The notes: generated by a model from the sequence alone, not told the origin. A stretch of 64,000 bases of DNA from Christensenellaceae bacterium (GCA_012518615.1 JAAYRU010000013.1:28161-92160); one strand, 5' to 3'. Shown: positions 7,929 through 16,225, counted from the stretch's first letter. Translations and numbers: made by a program.

Positions 7929-8617
7929 TGTTTAACTAGCCATTCAAAGGGGCGCATATGCACTTCGTTCTTTTCTATCATGGATTCAGGGTGCCACTGC
8001 ACGCCTATTATTGGTATGTCTTCTTTAAATTCCACCGCTTCTATAAGCCCGTCCGACGCGTAAGCGCTTACTTTAAGGCTTTTAGCAAGCCTATCTATAG
8101 CCTGATGATGGCGGGAGTTTACATAAAACTCCTTTTCTTTAACTATTTGATAAAACTTGCTGTCCTGCTCAACTTTAACTGTATGCACATCGCCGTCCGC
8201 ATTATCAAAAAGAGCGTGGTCTATGTTGGTTTTGTATAAATCCGCAATATCCTGATATAAATCCCCGCCCTCAAAGCAGTTGAGCAGTTGAATACCCCTG
8301 CATATGCAAAGTGCGGGTTTGCCTGTTTTTTTAACATGCTCCATCATGGCATACTCCTGACTATCCCTATGGAGCACAGGTTCATCAGCCTTGGGATGTT
8401 TTTCCTGCCCGAACCTTGACGCCTCTATATCTCCCCCGCCGGTGAATATTACGCCGTCCACCAAATCTATCATTTTAGTCCAAGCGGTTTCATCATCAAC
8501 AAGCGGCAAAATAATAGGCACGCCGCCTGCCTTAATAACCGCATTTACATAGCTGTTAGGCATGTTAGACCTGCCTTTTTTACTGTCCCAGTCCGCACAA
8601 AGACCAATATATGGCAT
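7919..8617 (-). CDS. gamma-glutamyl-gamma-aminobutyrate hydrolase family (PuuD-like, class I glutamine amidotransferase)
   Basis: The 232-aa protein fits peptidase family C26. It has the oxyanion FTGGGDI, the nucleophile Cys in ALCICRGIQLLN (about residue 105), and the His-Glu pair in GVQWHPE (about residue 212). Family members hydrolyse gamma-glutamyl amides such as gamma-glutamyl-GABA in polyamine catabolism. The ATG at 8617 follows GGAGG directly; longer readings lack a ribosome site. It overlaps the phosphoesterase gene. No other putrescine-degradation genes are adjacent, so the exact substrate is open. Confidence 0.85.
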   Translation of the reverse strand: MPYIGLCADWDSKKGRSNMPNSYVNAVIKAGGVPIILPLVDDETAWTKMIDLVDGVIFTGGGDIEASRFGQEKHPKADEPVLHRDSQEYAMMEHVKKTGKPALCICRGIQLLNCFEGGDLYQDIADLYKTNIDHALFDNADGDVHTVKVEQDSKFYQIVKEKEFYVNSRHHQAIDRLAKSLKVSAYASDGLIEAVEFKEDIPIIGVQWHPESMIEKNEVHMRPFEWLVKQCG

Positions 8618-8650
8618 ATATACCTCCGTACAATTAGTATACTCATGCGA

Positions 8651-8679
8651 AGTATAGCGGAATATGTGGATATTGTCCA
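8651..8679 (-). promoter_or_regulatory. promoter of the PuuD-like/phosphoesterase operon
   Basis: Minus-strand TGGACA and TATACT are 17 bp apart, with the -10 34 nt upstream of the start codon. The left CTGACA cluster (8797-8880) lies about 120 bp further upstream. Confidence 0.65.
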
Positions 8680-8796
8680 TAGCTTAATAGGTGGTATTTG
8701 TAATAGGGGGGAGATGGATAATACAACCACAGGTTAATGCCGCTTTATTATTTGTTTTGATTATGTATGGTTATGCGTAAGCTTAATGTTTTATAA

Positions 8797-8880
8797 TTTA
8801 AACTGACATTTTACTGACAAAACCTCCTTTTATACTGACATAAACAATGTCAGCATTGACGCGGAAAATGTCAGTTTAAA
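8797..8880. promoter_or_regulatory. left CTGACA operator cluster
   Basis: Five copies of one hexamer: CTGACA at 8803, 8814 and 8835, and its complement TGTCAG at 8848 and 8869. The 8814/8835 and 8848/8869 pairs are each 21 bp apart, and 8803/8814 are 11 bp apart, so all sites lie on one helical face. The central pair forms CTGACAT-N5-ATGTCAG, and the outer arms are a perfect 16-bp inverted repeat (TTTAAACTGACATTTT). The cluster starts 20 bp beyond the stop codon of the AlbA_2 gene. Confidence 0.7.
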
Positions 8881-8900
8881 ATCCATTCATAATAAGGTTT

Positions 8901-10226
8901 TTATTTAATGACAATCCATTTCCCATTTTTCTTTGTGCCTATTCTTTCAATGTATCCCTTTTCCTGTAGCGAGGATAATGCTCTATATATCGTTCTAACT
9001 GTAACGCCCGCTTTTTCTGACAGTTCATTTGCAATCAAATCTGAGTTTTCTATTAAAAGTTCTAATACTTTTATCTCGGTTTTTGTAAGGCTTGCTTGGA
9101 CTTTGGGCTCTCCATGTTTAGTATCCGTTTTGGATAGAACTTCTTTCTCAAACGGTATTGTACAGCGTATAAAACTATCATCTATTTCAAAAACATCTCT
9201 ACCGTATTTATTTACAATAGTGGGTATTCCGTGCCCCGTATGCTCGGTTAACCCCAGCATTAGGAATATTCTCATAAGAGTTGTGTTTCGAGGACGGCTT
9301 ATACCTTCAAAAAATTGTTTTTCCGTCATGCCTCTTGGGAGCCCCCCATGAGAAAATATTTCTATACGGTCACTGTACATTGAAATTTGGGGTTCTGTAA
9401 TAGTCCAATCATTATGTACTAAGGCATTTATTACAGCTTCGTTAATGGCATCGTAATCAAAAAGATAAATGTCTTTTCTTGGTCTTACAGTCGTGTCTGA
9501 AATGCTAATATTTTCCACCTGCAATCTCGTTTTTATTTTTACATAGGTTGTAACTAGGCAACCATAACCGTATTCGCTGCGTTCTGATATGGCAGACTTG
9601 TTTTTTCCATTAAATTTAACAAAAGCAAAGGGGATATTATTTCTGTCTGCCAAAAGTTCCGCAAGCAAGTTGTAATCACCATCTCCCGTTCTTAAGTTTA
9701 AATTTGCTTCAAAAGACCTGTCGTCTAAATGATAACCTTTTTCAACATAATATATTTTTAGCTCTCTAAATGTTAGATCTGCAATGCTCGATTTCTTTTT
9801 GAGCATGTATTCGGTATCGATAAATTTTTTTTCGTAGCGTATTTTAATTTGTTCAGAAGTCATCTCTTTACAGGTTGTACCGATTCTAATTGTGCAACCT
9901 GCCGAAGAAAACCCGTATTTCTTTTGACAGTAAATATTTTTGCTACCCTTTGTAATATTTATAGCAATAATCGTTTTACCTTCATCAAATCTCAATTCTG
10001 AAGAGATTTCATCTTGCGGATTAGGTTCTATTTGGCTTGTAATGATATCGGATATTTTTCTTAATGTTTCATCTATTTTATTTACACCGACAATTTCCCC
10101 GTTATCTTTTACGCCTATTAGGATAGTGCCGCCTGAAGCGTTTAAAAAAGAAACGATTTCACGCGCTATGGAATCTGTATATTTTTCTTTTAGTTCAAGC
10201 GTTTCCGACTCAATATATTTTGGCAC
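8901..10226 (-). CDS. AlbA_2 / HATPase_c_4 / winged-HTH regulator
   Basis: The 441-aa protein has three parts. An N-terminal AlbA_2 (Schlafen-type, formerly AAA_4) domain covers about residues 5-120 (ELKEKYTDSIAREIVSFLNA and ILIGVKDNGEIVGV). A GHKL-like ATPase region covers about 255-345 (AINEAVINALVHNDW, GLTEHTGHGIPTIV). A C-terminal winged helix follows (LIANELSEKAGVTVRTIYRA). Such proteins are often misnamed RecG-like helicases and are probably transcription regulators. It starts with GTG behind AGGAGGG. CTGACA clusters sit both in its own promoter and immediately beyond its stop, near the PuuD operon promoter, which suggests autoregulation and control of the neighbour. Confidence 0.8.
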   Translation of the reverse strand: MPKYIESETLELKEKYTDSIAREIVSFLNASGGTILIGVKDNGEIVGVNKIDETLRKISDIITSQIEPNPQDEISSELRFDEGKTIIAINITKGSKNIYCQKKYGFSSAGCTIRIGTTCKEMTSEQIKIRYEKKFIDTEYMLKKKSSIADLTFRELKIYYVEKGYHLDDRSFEANLNLRTGDGDYNLLAELLADRNNIPFAFVKFNGKNKSAISERSEYGYGCLVTTYVKIKTRLQVENISISDTTVRPRKDIYLFDYDAINEAVINALVHNDWTITEPQISMYSDRIEIFSHGGLPRGMTEKQFFEGISRPRNTTLMRIFLMLGLTEHTGHGIPTIVNKYGRDVFEIDDSFIRCTIPFEKEVLSKTDTKHGEPKVQASLTKTEIKVLELLIENSDLIANELSEKAGVTVRTIYRALSSLQEKGYIERIGTKKNGKWIVIK

Positions 10227-10245
10227 AATTATCCCTCCTTAAAAT

Positions 10246-10319
10246 ATTATAATTTATAACTGACATTTTTACAACTTAACCTGACATTCTTATGTCAGTA
10301 TAGAGAAGGATTTTGTCAG
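10246..10319 (-). promoter_or_regulatory. promoter of the AlbA_2 gene with right CTGACA cluster
   Basis: Minus-strand TTGTAA (10274-10269) and TATAAT (10251-10246) are 17 bp apart. CTGACA occurs at 10260 and 10281 and TGTCAG at 10293 and 10314, with 21-bp spacing on both sides and a central CTGACAT-N4-ATGTCAG. One site lies in the promoter spacer and the rest upstream of the -35. Read in inverted orientation, this cluster matches the left cluster (8814-8880) closely. Confidence 0.75.
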
Positions 10320-10531
10320 GTATGCGCTAAGATACGGATTTTATGCAGATATAATCCCGGTGTCAATAATAGCAGGAGGAATTAGCACAACCGCTATACT
10401 CCTTATCTTTGTTTATTACTTAGGAGCAAAACAAGCTGTTTTTCGACCCTATTTCACTTTACTTTCTATTAATTCTAACAAAATAGAGGCTATGGAATTT
10501 CCACAACCTCTACAGAATTATATCTTAATGC

Positions 10532-12118
10532 CTATAACCCCCTCTTTTTACTTACAAGCTCCTTGTACTTAGCCTCAAGCTCTGCTCTCTCTTCCTTAGA
10601 TATATCCATAGATAACTTAGAATTTACTGCTGCAATCTTATAGTCAAGCAGTAGGTCATAATCTTCACTAATTTCTTTGGGTTTTTGATATTCAGCTAAA
10701 TTGCCTTTAAAGCTTACAAGCTTTTTATCCTCTATAATAAGCAGAGTATCGGCTATGCTGTCTATAAATACCCTGTCATGGGATACAAAAAGTATAGAGC
10801 CTGTATAGCCTATGAGCAACTCCTCCAGCGCTTCAATGGTATGAATATCAAAGTGGTTTGTGGGCTCATCCAGTATTAGGAAATTAAAACCGGAAGTTAA
10901 TATTTTGCACAGCTTAACCTTTGCCTTTTCCCCATCGCTTAAAATATCAACCCTTTTATATACATCATCCCGCCTTATTCCCATTCTGGCAAGTATAATC
11001 CTTACCATAGTTTCATCATATATGCTTGTTTGCATAAGGTTTTCTATTATGGTTTTATTAAGCGCCAAAATATCTTCAAGCTGGGAAAAATAGCCTATTT
11101 TAAGCCTTGGGTGCGTTTCTATGCCCTCATTCTGCAAAATCATATTAATTAGCGTTGTCTTGCCGCTGCCGTTTGCGCCAAGCAGCGCCACTTTGCTGTT
11201 ATTTAGTATTTCAAAATTAGCGCTGCTGAAAATGACATTTTCGCCGTAAGCTTTGTTTATATTATCGCCATTAAGCAAAACCTTGGCGTAAGTTTTGCTC
11301 TTTTCAGGTATAGCAAGCCTTATTTCGGCTTCTCTCGCAGGCTTATCTTTAACTTCTAGCTGCTCAATTCTGGATTTTACAGCCTTTATCTGCTTATCAA
11401 CCTTCTTTTTGTTACCCTGTCCGCCCATTTTATGCAACCTAGCTTCGGAATTGCCAAACCTTTTAGGGGTGGTTTTTATCCTATCTCTCCTTCCGCTTAA
11501 GGTATTAATAACCCCCTTTAGCCTGTCTGCCTCGGCTGTATAGCTTTCATACTCCCTTTGAGCGTGCTTGTCCCGCCTTATGCTCTCTTCAAGGTAAAAC
11601 TGATAGGAGCCATTGTACTCTTGAAACTCTCCGCCCTTAATCTCTATAATTTTATTGCAGGTTTTTTGAATAAAATCCCTATCGTGGGATATGAGCAAAA
11701 AGCCATAGTTTCGGCTACTCAGCATACGGATAAGCTCGTCCTTGGTTTCAAAATCCAAGTGCGAAGTTGGCTCGTCCATAAGTAAATAGGTATTTTCTTT
11801 TTCCAGCGCAGACTGAAGCACAAGCTTATACATCTGCCCGGGGCTTAAATTGCTGTTTACATCAATTTGATTGACAGAAAAAACCCTGTTTGAAATTTCC
11901 GCTCTGTTTTCCCAGTCAATTTTATGGATTTTTATATTGGTATGTATTGTGCCGCTGTAGTAGTTGTCCTCGTTTGAAAGCATATTTATAAAAGTTGTTT
12001 TCCCCGTGCCGTTGTCCCCTATAAGCGCAATTTTATCATAGGGATTTATACTTAGGCTTTCTATGGAAAATAAATGCCTAATACCTATAGTTTTCTCTAT
12101 ATTTTTAATTGTTATCAT
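10532..12118 (-). CDS. ABC-F ribosome-protection ATPase
   Basis: The 528-aa soluble protein has two ABC ATPase domains in one chain and no membrane segment, the layout of ABC-F translation factors. Domain 1 has GDNGTGKTT, a divergent signature LSPGQ and LLMDEPTSHLD. Domain 2 has GANGSGKTT, LSDGEKAKVKLCKIL and LILDEPTNHFD. The charged linker between them (about residues 185-255) would reach the peptidyl-transferase centre. Resistance members (Vga, Lsa, Msr) displace ribosome-bound antibiotics. An upstream 10-codon leader and a hairpin that hides the GGAGG point to drug-inducible expression, which favours a resistance rather than a housekeeping role. The start is ATG 12118. Confidence 0.85.
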   Translation of the reverse strand: MITIKNIEKTIGIRHLFSIESLSINPYDKIALIGDNGTGKTTFINMLSNEDNYYSGTIHTNIKIHKIDWENRAEISNRVFSVNQIDVNSNLSPGQMYKLVLQSALEKENTYLLMDEPTSHLDFETKDELIRMLSSRNYGFLLISHDRDFIQKTCNKIIEIKGGEFQEYNGSYQFYLEESIRRDKHAQREYESYTAEADRLKGVINTLSGRRDRIKTTPKRFGNSEARLHKMGGQGNKKKVDKQIKAVKSRIEQLEVKDKPAREAEIRLAIPEKSKTYAKVLLNGDNINKAYGENVIFSSANFEILNNSKVALLGANGSGKTTLINMILQNEGIETHPRLKIGYFSQLEDILALNKTIIENLMQTSIYDETMVRIILARMGIRRDDVYKRVDILSDGEKAKVKLCKILTSGFNFLILDEPTNHFDIHTIEALEELLIGYTGSILFVSHDRVFIDSIADTLLIIEDKKLVSFKGNLAEYQKPKEISEDYDLLLDYKIAAVNSKLSMDISKEERAELEAKYKELVSKKRGL

Positions 12119-12119
12119 A

Positions 12120-12145
12120 AAATCCTCCACTTTTTGAGAGGATTT
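12120..12145 (-). promoter_or_regulatory. RBS-sequestering hairpin of the ABC-F gene
   Basis: On the minus strand AAATCCTC (12145-12138) is complementary to GAGGATTT (12127-12120), which contains the gene's Shine-Dalgarno. A competing pairing, GAGGGGAT (12157-12150) with ATCCTCTC (12143-12136), starts at the leader stop codon. A ribosome stalled at the end of the leader would cover this region and free the Shine-Dalgarno. Confidence 0.7.
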
Positions 12146-12156
12146 ATTATCCCCTC

Positions 12157-12189
12157 TTATTTAATAATTGTAGGATTTATGCCTGTCAT
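12157..12189 (-). CDS. leader peptide MTGINPTIIK upstream of the ABC-F gene
   Basis: A 10-codon frame starts at ATG 12189 behind a strong AGGAGG and stops 38 nt before the ABC-F start. Short leader peptides of this kind control inducible resistance genes (erm, msr, some vga/lsa-like genes) by drug-dependent stalling. The peptide itself is not recognised. Its role is inferred from the position and from the downstream alternative hairpins. Confidence 0.65.
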   Translation of the reverse strand: MTGINPTIIK

Positions 12190-12219
12190 TAGTACGTCCT
12201 CCTGTAATATGTTGGTTGA

Positions 12220-12247
12220 ATTATACTATATTTGCACGGCGTGTCAA
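12220..12247 (-). promoter_or_regulatory. promoter of the ABC-F leader and gene
   Basis: Minus-strand TTGACA (12247-12242) and TATAAT (12225-12220) with a 16-bp spacer, about 31 nt upstream of the leader start. Confidence 0.8.
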
Positions 12248-12266
12248 AGAGGGTGGGGTTTTTCGC

Positions 12267-13064
12267 CTACTCACTCAAAAAATCATACACCCTTTGGTTA
12301 AAATCCTTAGCTTCTTGATGTGCGGCATGCCCTAAATCATCATACATATATATTTTACAGCCCATTTTCTGGGCGATTTCTTCCGACGCTTGCCCTGTTA
12401 CTATTTTGTCCTTCCCACCGCCTATTACAAGCGTTGGGCATTTTATATCGTTTAACTTATCGTATGTGTTGCATGTAAGGCAGGCTTCCGTGAGTATAAT
12501 AAAGCGCTCCATATCCTTAGGTTTTTGCAAAAGGCTAAGCAGGGGCATAAAAAGTTTATAGCGCTTAAGGTATTTTTCGGGGAACATTTTTATAGCCATA
12601 TCCTCTATAAGCTCCCTTATATTGTTCTGCCTAGATAGCCTAAGCCAGTTATTTATTACCGCCTCTACTGTTGCGTTGTTCCTTGAAAGGGTAACAACAA
12701 GCACAAGCTTGCTTACTAAATCCTGCCTGTTTATGGCTAAATACTGGGCAATCATTCCCCCTTGAGATACGCCTACAACATGAGCGTTTTTAATTTTTAA
12801 ATAATCCATAGCCATGGCAACATCTTTCGCCAAATCCTCTACTGTTATGCCCTGCCAAACATGCTCCCTGCGGTCAAACAGATATACCCTGTAATCCCTT
12901 GCGAATTTACGGTACATGTATGCTAAAAACCTTCCCATGCCCTTTATGCCTACCGTGCTTAAACCCTGTATAAGCACTAGGGGCTTTGTGCCACTCCCAA
13001 AGCTTATATAGTCCATACGCACATCTTGTATATTTAGTTTTCCTTCTTTTACGTTGTATAACAT
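12267..13064 (-). CDS. alpha/beta hydrolase
   Basis: The 265-aa cytoplasmic protein has the alpha/beta hydrolase fold. The nucleophile elbow is GVSQGG (Ser at about residue 100), the acid is likely Asp in GGGKDKIV (about 217), and the His lies in DLGHAAHQEA (about 247). Family members are esterases, lipases or lactonases; the substrate is not predictable. GAGGAAAG precedes the ATG. One CCAGACAGCGTCTGG operator sits just upstream of its -10 region and a second lies 115 bp further up, so a TetR-type repressor encoded elsewhere probably controls it. Confidence 0.75.
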   Translation of the reverse strand: MLYNVKEGKLNIQDVRMDYISFGSGTKPLVLIQGLSTVGIKGMGRFLAYMYRKFARDYRVYLFDRREHVWQGITVEDLAKDVAMAMDYLKIKNAHVVGVSQGGMIAQYLAINRQDLVSKLVLVVTLSRNNATVEAVINNWLRLSRQNNIRELIEDMAIKMFPEKYLKRYKLFMPLLSLLQKPKDMERFIILTEACLTCNTYDKLNDIKCPTLVIGGGKDKIVTGQASEEIAQKMGCKIYMYDDLGHAAHQEAKDFNQRVYDFLSE

Positions 13065-13099
13065 AGTTTTTCTTTCCTCAACTATATTATGGCAATTTT

Positions 13100-13114
13100 C
13101 CAGACAGCGTCTGG
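13100..13114. promoter_or_regulatory. TetR-type operator, proximal copy
   Basis: CCAGACAGCGTCTGG has 6-bp arms (CCAGAC/GTCTGG) around a 3-bp centre. It lies about 35 bp upstream of the hydrolase start, just upstream of a CATAAT -10-like sequence. Confidence 0.6.
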
Positions 13115-13214
13115 ATTGTCTTTTTAACTGCTGCGCTTTGATATGTTTTCCCCCCTATATAAGCGCAACTAAGCTATGCCTATTTTAACAATAACATTGC
13201 GCTTTAGCAATTTG

Positions 13215-13229
13215 CCAGACAGCGTCTGG
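13215..13229. promoter_or_regulatory. TetR-type operator, distal copy
   Basis: An identical copy of CCAGACAGCGTCTGG, extended by one further pair (G...C), lies 115 bp from the first. The gap 13065-13386 holds these two operators and AT-rich promoter sequence for the divergent genes, and nothing else recognised. Confidence 0.6.
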
Positions 13230-13386
13230 CATTTTGTATGGGGTACATAAAAACACCACATTCCCCATAAAAAAATGTTTATTTTTTCTTCGCTTTGGTA
13301 TATTATATATACGATGAGTTTTATAGTGTGCAAGGAAAGCTATTTCTCAATCGTTATATATATGAAAACACAAAGGAGTTGATTTT

Positions 13387-14340
13387 ATGAAAAGATTACT
13401 GGCAATATTACTTACCCTATCGCTTGCCGCAGCAATGATACCCGCGCTTGCGAAGGACAGCCTATCCATCGATGTTGTTAAGGAGTTTGATTTTGGCTCC
13501 CCCCATGTGGAGATGGATGTATTCACAATCACAAACACAAACCCCTATGCGGTAAATGTAACAATTACCGTATTCGACGAGGCGGAAAAAAAGAACCTGC
13601 AAATCATACACCTAACGCTGAACCCGGGCGACGCGCCTCTGCCCATAAAAGCCCGCGTTTATAAGCCGCTTACTAAAGAGGGAGATATCAACCTGTACCG
13701 CTACATAATAACCACCCCCGGCGGCTACAAAAACGAGCAGTTTTACGCGCAGAAGAGAACGGGCGTAAACCTATACAACGAGCCCACTTACACGCAGTAC
13801 ATAAACTCCCGCTACAAAAACAACACGGCAACAAGCTTCGGCCCGCATTTTAGGGATGTAACGCCGGGTCTCACCAAGCTTTGGTACATGTTTACACCCC
13901 TTAACCTTGCCGTTCAGGGCAGGCAGACATACGAGCTTGTAGGTAGCAATATGTATGTAATAGGCGAAGTATATGTAGACGTATACGGCGATACGGTAAC
14001 CATTACATACCACAACTACTACGACGGCAAGGGCGGCAACACAAACACCCGCCAAGAGTTTTTAGGCATATACAACAGCTATAAAGATGTGCAGTTGCCA
14101 AACGATGTACCGGTAAAATCCTATGTAAACCCGCCCACGAAGTTTGCATTCGGCGTGCCATTTAGCATTCAGTACGATTTAGGCGGAGATACCAATGTAA
14201 TTATGCTTGTGCGCAATGTGGTTGATTACTGGCGCTTCCCAAGGCCTGAAAATACGGAGTTCCGCAGGTTCTGGGAGAACAATGCCGAGCGCAAAGCCCT
14301 AAGGGAGAGTATGCTTAGCTTTATGGATCCCATATATTAG
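13387..14340 (+). CDS. secreted protein of unknown function
   Basis: The 317-aa protein begins with a clear signal peptide (MKRLLAILLTLSLAAAMIPA, cleavage likely after ALA). The mature part starts with a beta-rich segment resembling an immunoglobulin-like fold (VFTITNTNPYAVNVTITVFDE). A Tyr/Asn-rich domain with strands such as YVIGEVYVDVYGDTVTITY follows. No catalytic motif is recognised. CAAAGGAGTT precedes the ATG, and a strong terminator follows, so it is a single-gene unit. A cell-surface or extracellular structural or binding role is a guess. Confidence 0.75.
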   Translation: MKRLLAILLTLSLAAAMIPALAKDSLSIDVVKEFDFGSPHVEMDVFTITNTNPYAVNVTITVFDEAEKKNLQIIHLTLNPGDAPLPIKARVYKPLTKEGDINLYRYIITTPGGYKNEQFYAQKRTGVNLYNEPTYTQYINSRYKNNTATSFGPHFRDVTPGLTKLWYMFTPLNLAVQGRQTYELVGSNMYVIGEVYVDVYGDTVTITYHNYYDGKGGNTNTRQEFLGIYNSYKDVQLPNDVPVKSYVNPPTKFAFGVPFSIQYDLGGDTNVIMLVRNVVDYWRFPRPENTEFRRFWENNAERKALRESMLSFMDPIY

Positions 14341-14385
14341 GCTTATCAGTCAAAATAAAAACAGCTTAACAAAACCCGAAAAACG

Positions 14386-14416
14386 CCGCCGTTTCAACGC
14401 AAACGGCGGTTTTTTC
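14386..14416 (+). terminator. intrinsic terminator
   Basis: CCGCCGTTT (14386-14394) and AAACGGCGG (14401-14409) form a perfect 9-bp stem with a 6-nt loop, followed by six T residues. Confidence 0.9.
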
Positions 14417-14481
14417 GGTATTTTCATATAAACTTTCTAAATTATTTTACATAAAAATTACATATTTTTCTCAAAATAGTG

Positions 14482-14506
14482 TATAATAATGGTGTCCATT
14501 TTGGAC
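14482..14506 (+). promoter_or_regulatory. alpha-amylase -10 and adjacent palindrome
   Basis: TATAAT at 14482-14487 (a weak -35, TTACAT, 18 bp upstream) is followed by the perfect inverted repeat GTCCA-TTT-TGGAC at 14494-14506, about where transcription would start. It could be an operator or a 5' mRNA hairpin. Confidence 0.5.
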
Positions 14507-14531
14507 AAGTATCATTTAGGAGTGATTTTAA

Positions 14532-16193
14532 TTGTTTGAAGATAAAAATAATAATGTGGAGACAGTTCAGCAGGTTGCTGAAAGGCTCCATGAGGAGGTG
14601 TGGGATACCCTCCCCGAGCACGAGAAGGATGCCGTGTACGACCTTGCGCTTGAAGCGGCGCAGGAAAAGAATGTACCGCTTGAAAACCCCTTCTCTATGG
14701 AAGATTTGCACAACAGAAACATGATAATGCTGCAGGGCTTTGAATGGTACCTTGACTCTAGCGGCAACTACTACGATTGGCTTGCCAAAAACGCAAAGGA
14801 ATTTGTAAAAATGGGCGTTGGCGGCGTATGGATACCGCCCTGCTACAAGGCAACAAATGTACATGATGTGGGCTACGGCGCTTATGACCTTTACGACCTT
14901 GGCGAGTTCAACCAAAAAGGCACTGTACGCACTAAATACGGCACTAAAAGGCAGCTAAAGCGCGCAATAAGCGCGCTGCACAGGCACAATATACAGGTTT
15001 ACGCCGATGTGGTGTTAAATCATAAAGCAGGGGCGGATAAAACTGAAACATTCAAGGCGGTTAAGATTAACCCCAAGAACAGGGAAATTCAGGAGAGCGA
15101 GCCTTTTGATGTAGAGGGCTGGACCTGCTTTACATTCCCCGGAAGGAAGGGCAAATATTCGGACTTCAAATGGAATTATGAGCATTTTACAGCTGTTGAC
15201 TGCGATGTTAATACCGGAGAAAACGGCATATACCGCATAATAGGCGAGCATAAGAACTTCTCCCCCAATGTAAGCAAGGATTTAGGCAACTATGACTACC
15301 TTATGTTTGCCGATGTAGACTGCCGCAATAAGGAAGTTATGGACGAGCTTATTAAATGGGGCGAATGGTTTTTAAAGGAAACCGATGTAGACGGTATGCG
15401 CATGGACGCTATAAAACATATAGATTCCGTATTCATGGGCGCTTTCGTGCGCCAGATGCGCCTGTTCTCGGACAAGCCCCTGTACTTCGTTGGGGAATAC
15501 TGGTCGCGTGACACTCAAGAGCTTGCGGACTATATAGAGAGCACCCGTGATGTACTAGCGCTGTTTGATGTGCCACTGCACTTTAACTTTTACAAGGCAT
15601 CTCAGGAAGGCTCCGCTTACGATTTGAGGACTATACTAGACGGCTCTCTTCTAAATCTAGACCCTATAAACACAGCTACATTTGTAGACAACCACGATTC
15701 CCAGCCCGGGCAATCCCTATTTAGCTTCGTTGAGCGCTGGTTTAAGCCGCACGCCTACTCAATAATATTGCTAAGGCAGGACGGCTACCCCTGCCTGTTC
15801 TACGGCGATTACTACGGCATAGGCGGCGAAAACCCCATAGAGGGCATGAAAAATGAGCTTGACCCGCTGCTTGTTGCAAGGAAGTACTGCGCATACGGCG
15901 AGCAGGTTGATAACTTTAAAAGCCCCAACCTTATAGGCTGGACAAGGCAAGGCGATAGCAAACACCCCGCAAGCGGAGTCGCGGTAGTTATGAGCAACGC
16001 TTCAAGCGGAGCATTGGAGCTAAACCTTGGCAAGCACAACGCAAATAAGCTATTTTTTGATATTACAGGCAACACAAAAGGCTCTATTAAGTTAAACAGC
16101 GAAGGCGTAGCCCATTTCCCTTGCGCGCCGGGAAAACTGAGTGTATTTATTAGGCAAGACGCTCCCGTGCCTAGGAAGTTTAAGGTGTTTTGA
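14532..16193 (+). CDS. cytoplasmic alpha-amylase, GH13
   Basis: The 553-aa enzyme hydrolyses alpha-1,4-glucans. All four GH13 regions are present: DVVLNH (about 159), GMRMDAIKH with nucleophile Asp 292, FVGEYW with acid/base Glu 322, and FVDNHD (about 384-389). There is no signal peptide, so it probably acts on internal glycogen or imported maltodextrins, like GH13_5 cytoplasmic amylases. An N-terminal extension of about 60 charged residues precedes the first barrel strand (MIMLQGFEWYL), which is where such enzymes usually start. The start is TTG behind AGGAG. It is a single-gene unit with its own terminator. Confidence 0.9.
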   Translation: MFEDKNNNVETVQQVAERLHEEVWDTLPEHEKDAVYDLALEAAQEKNVPLENPFSMEDLHNRNMIMLQGFEWYLDSSGNYYDWLAKNAKEFVKMGVGGVWIPPCYKATNVHDVGYGAYDLYDLGEFNQKGTVRTKYGTKRQLKRAISALHRHNIQVYADVVLNHKAGADKTETFKAVKINPKNREIQESEPFDVEGWTCFTFPGRKGKYSDFKWNYEHFTAVDCDVNTGENGIYRIIGEHKNFSPNVSKDLGNYDYLMFADVDCRNKEVMDELIKWGEWFLKETDVDGMRMDAIKHIDSVFMGAFVRQMRLFSDKPLYFVGEYWSRDTQELADYIESTRDVLALFDVPLHFNFYKASQEGSAYDLRTILDGSLLNLDPINTATFVDNHDSQPGQSLFSFVERWFKPHAYSIILLRQDGYPCLFYGDYYGIGGENPIEGMKNELDPLLVARKYCAYGEQVDNFKSPNLIGWTRQGDSKHPASGVAVVMSNASSGALELNLGKHNANKLFFDITGNTKGSIKLNSEGVAHFPCAPGKLSVFIRQDAPVPRKFKVF

Positions 16194-16225
16194 TAGTAGC
16201 AAGCTACAAAAAACAGTATAATTAA

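Noticed and set aside
10327..10572. Rightward frame with a membrane-like segment (SIIAGGISTTAILLIFVYYL)
   Set aside because: It has no ATG or ribosome site, runs into the antisense of the ABC-F gene and shows no family. It may be a relic but cannot be supported as a gene.
13771..14055. Leftward frame inside the secreted protein gene
   Set aside because: It is antisense to a gene with a clear signal peptide and terminator; its Val/Tyr-rich composition mirrors the coding strand.
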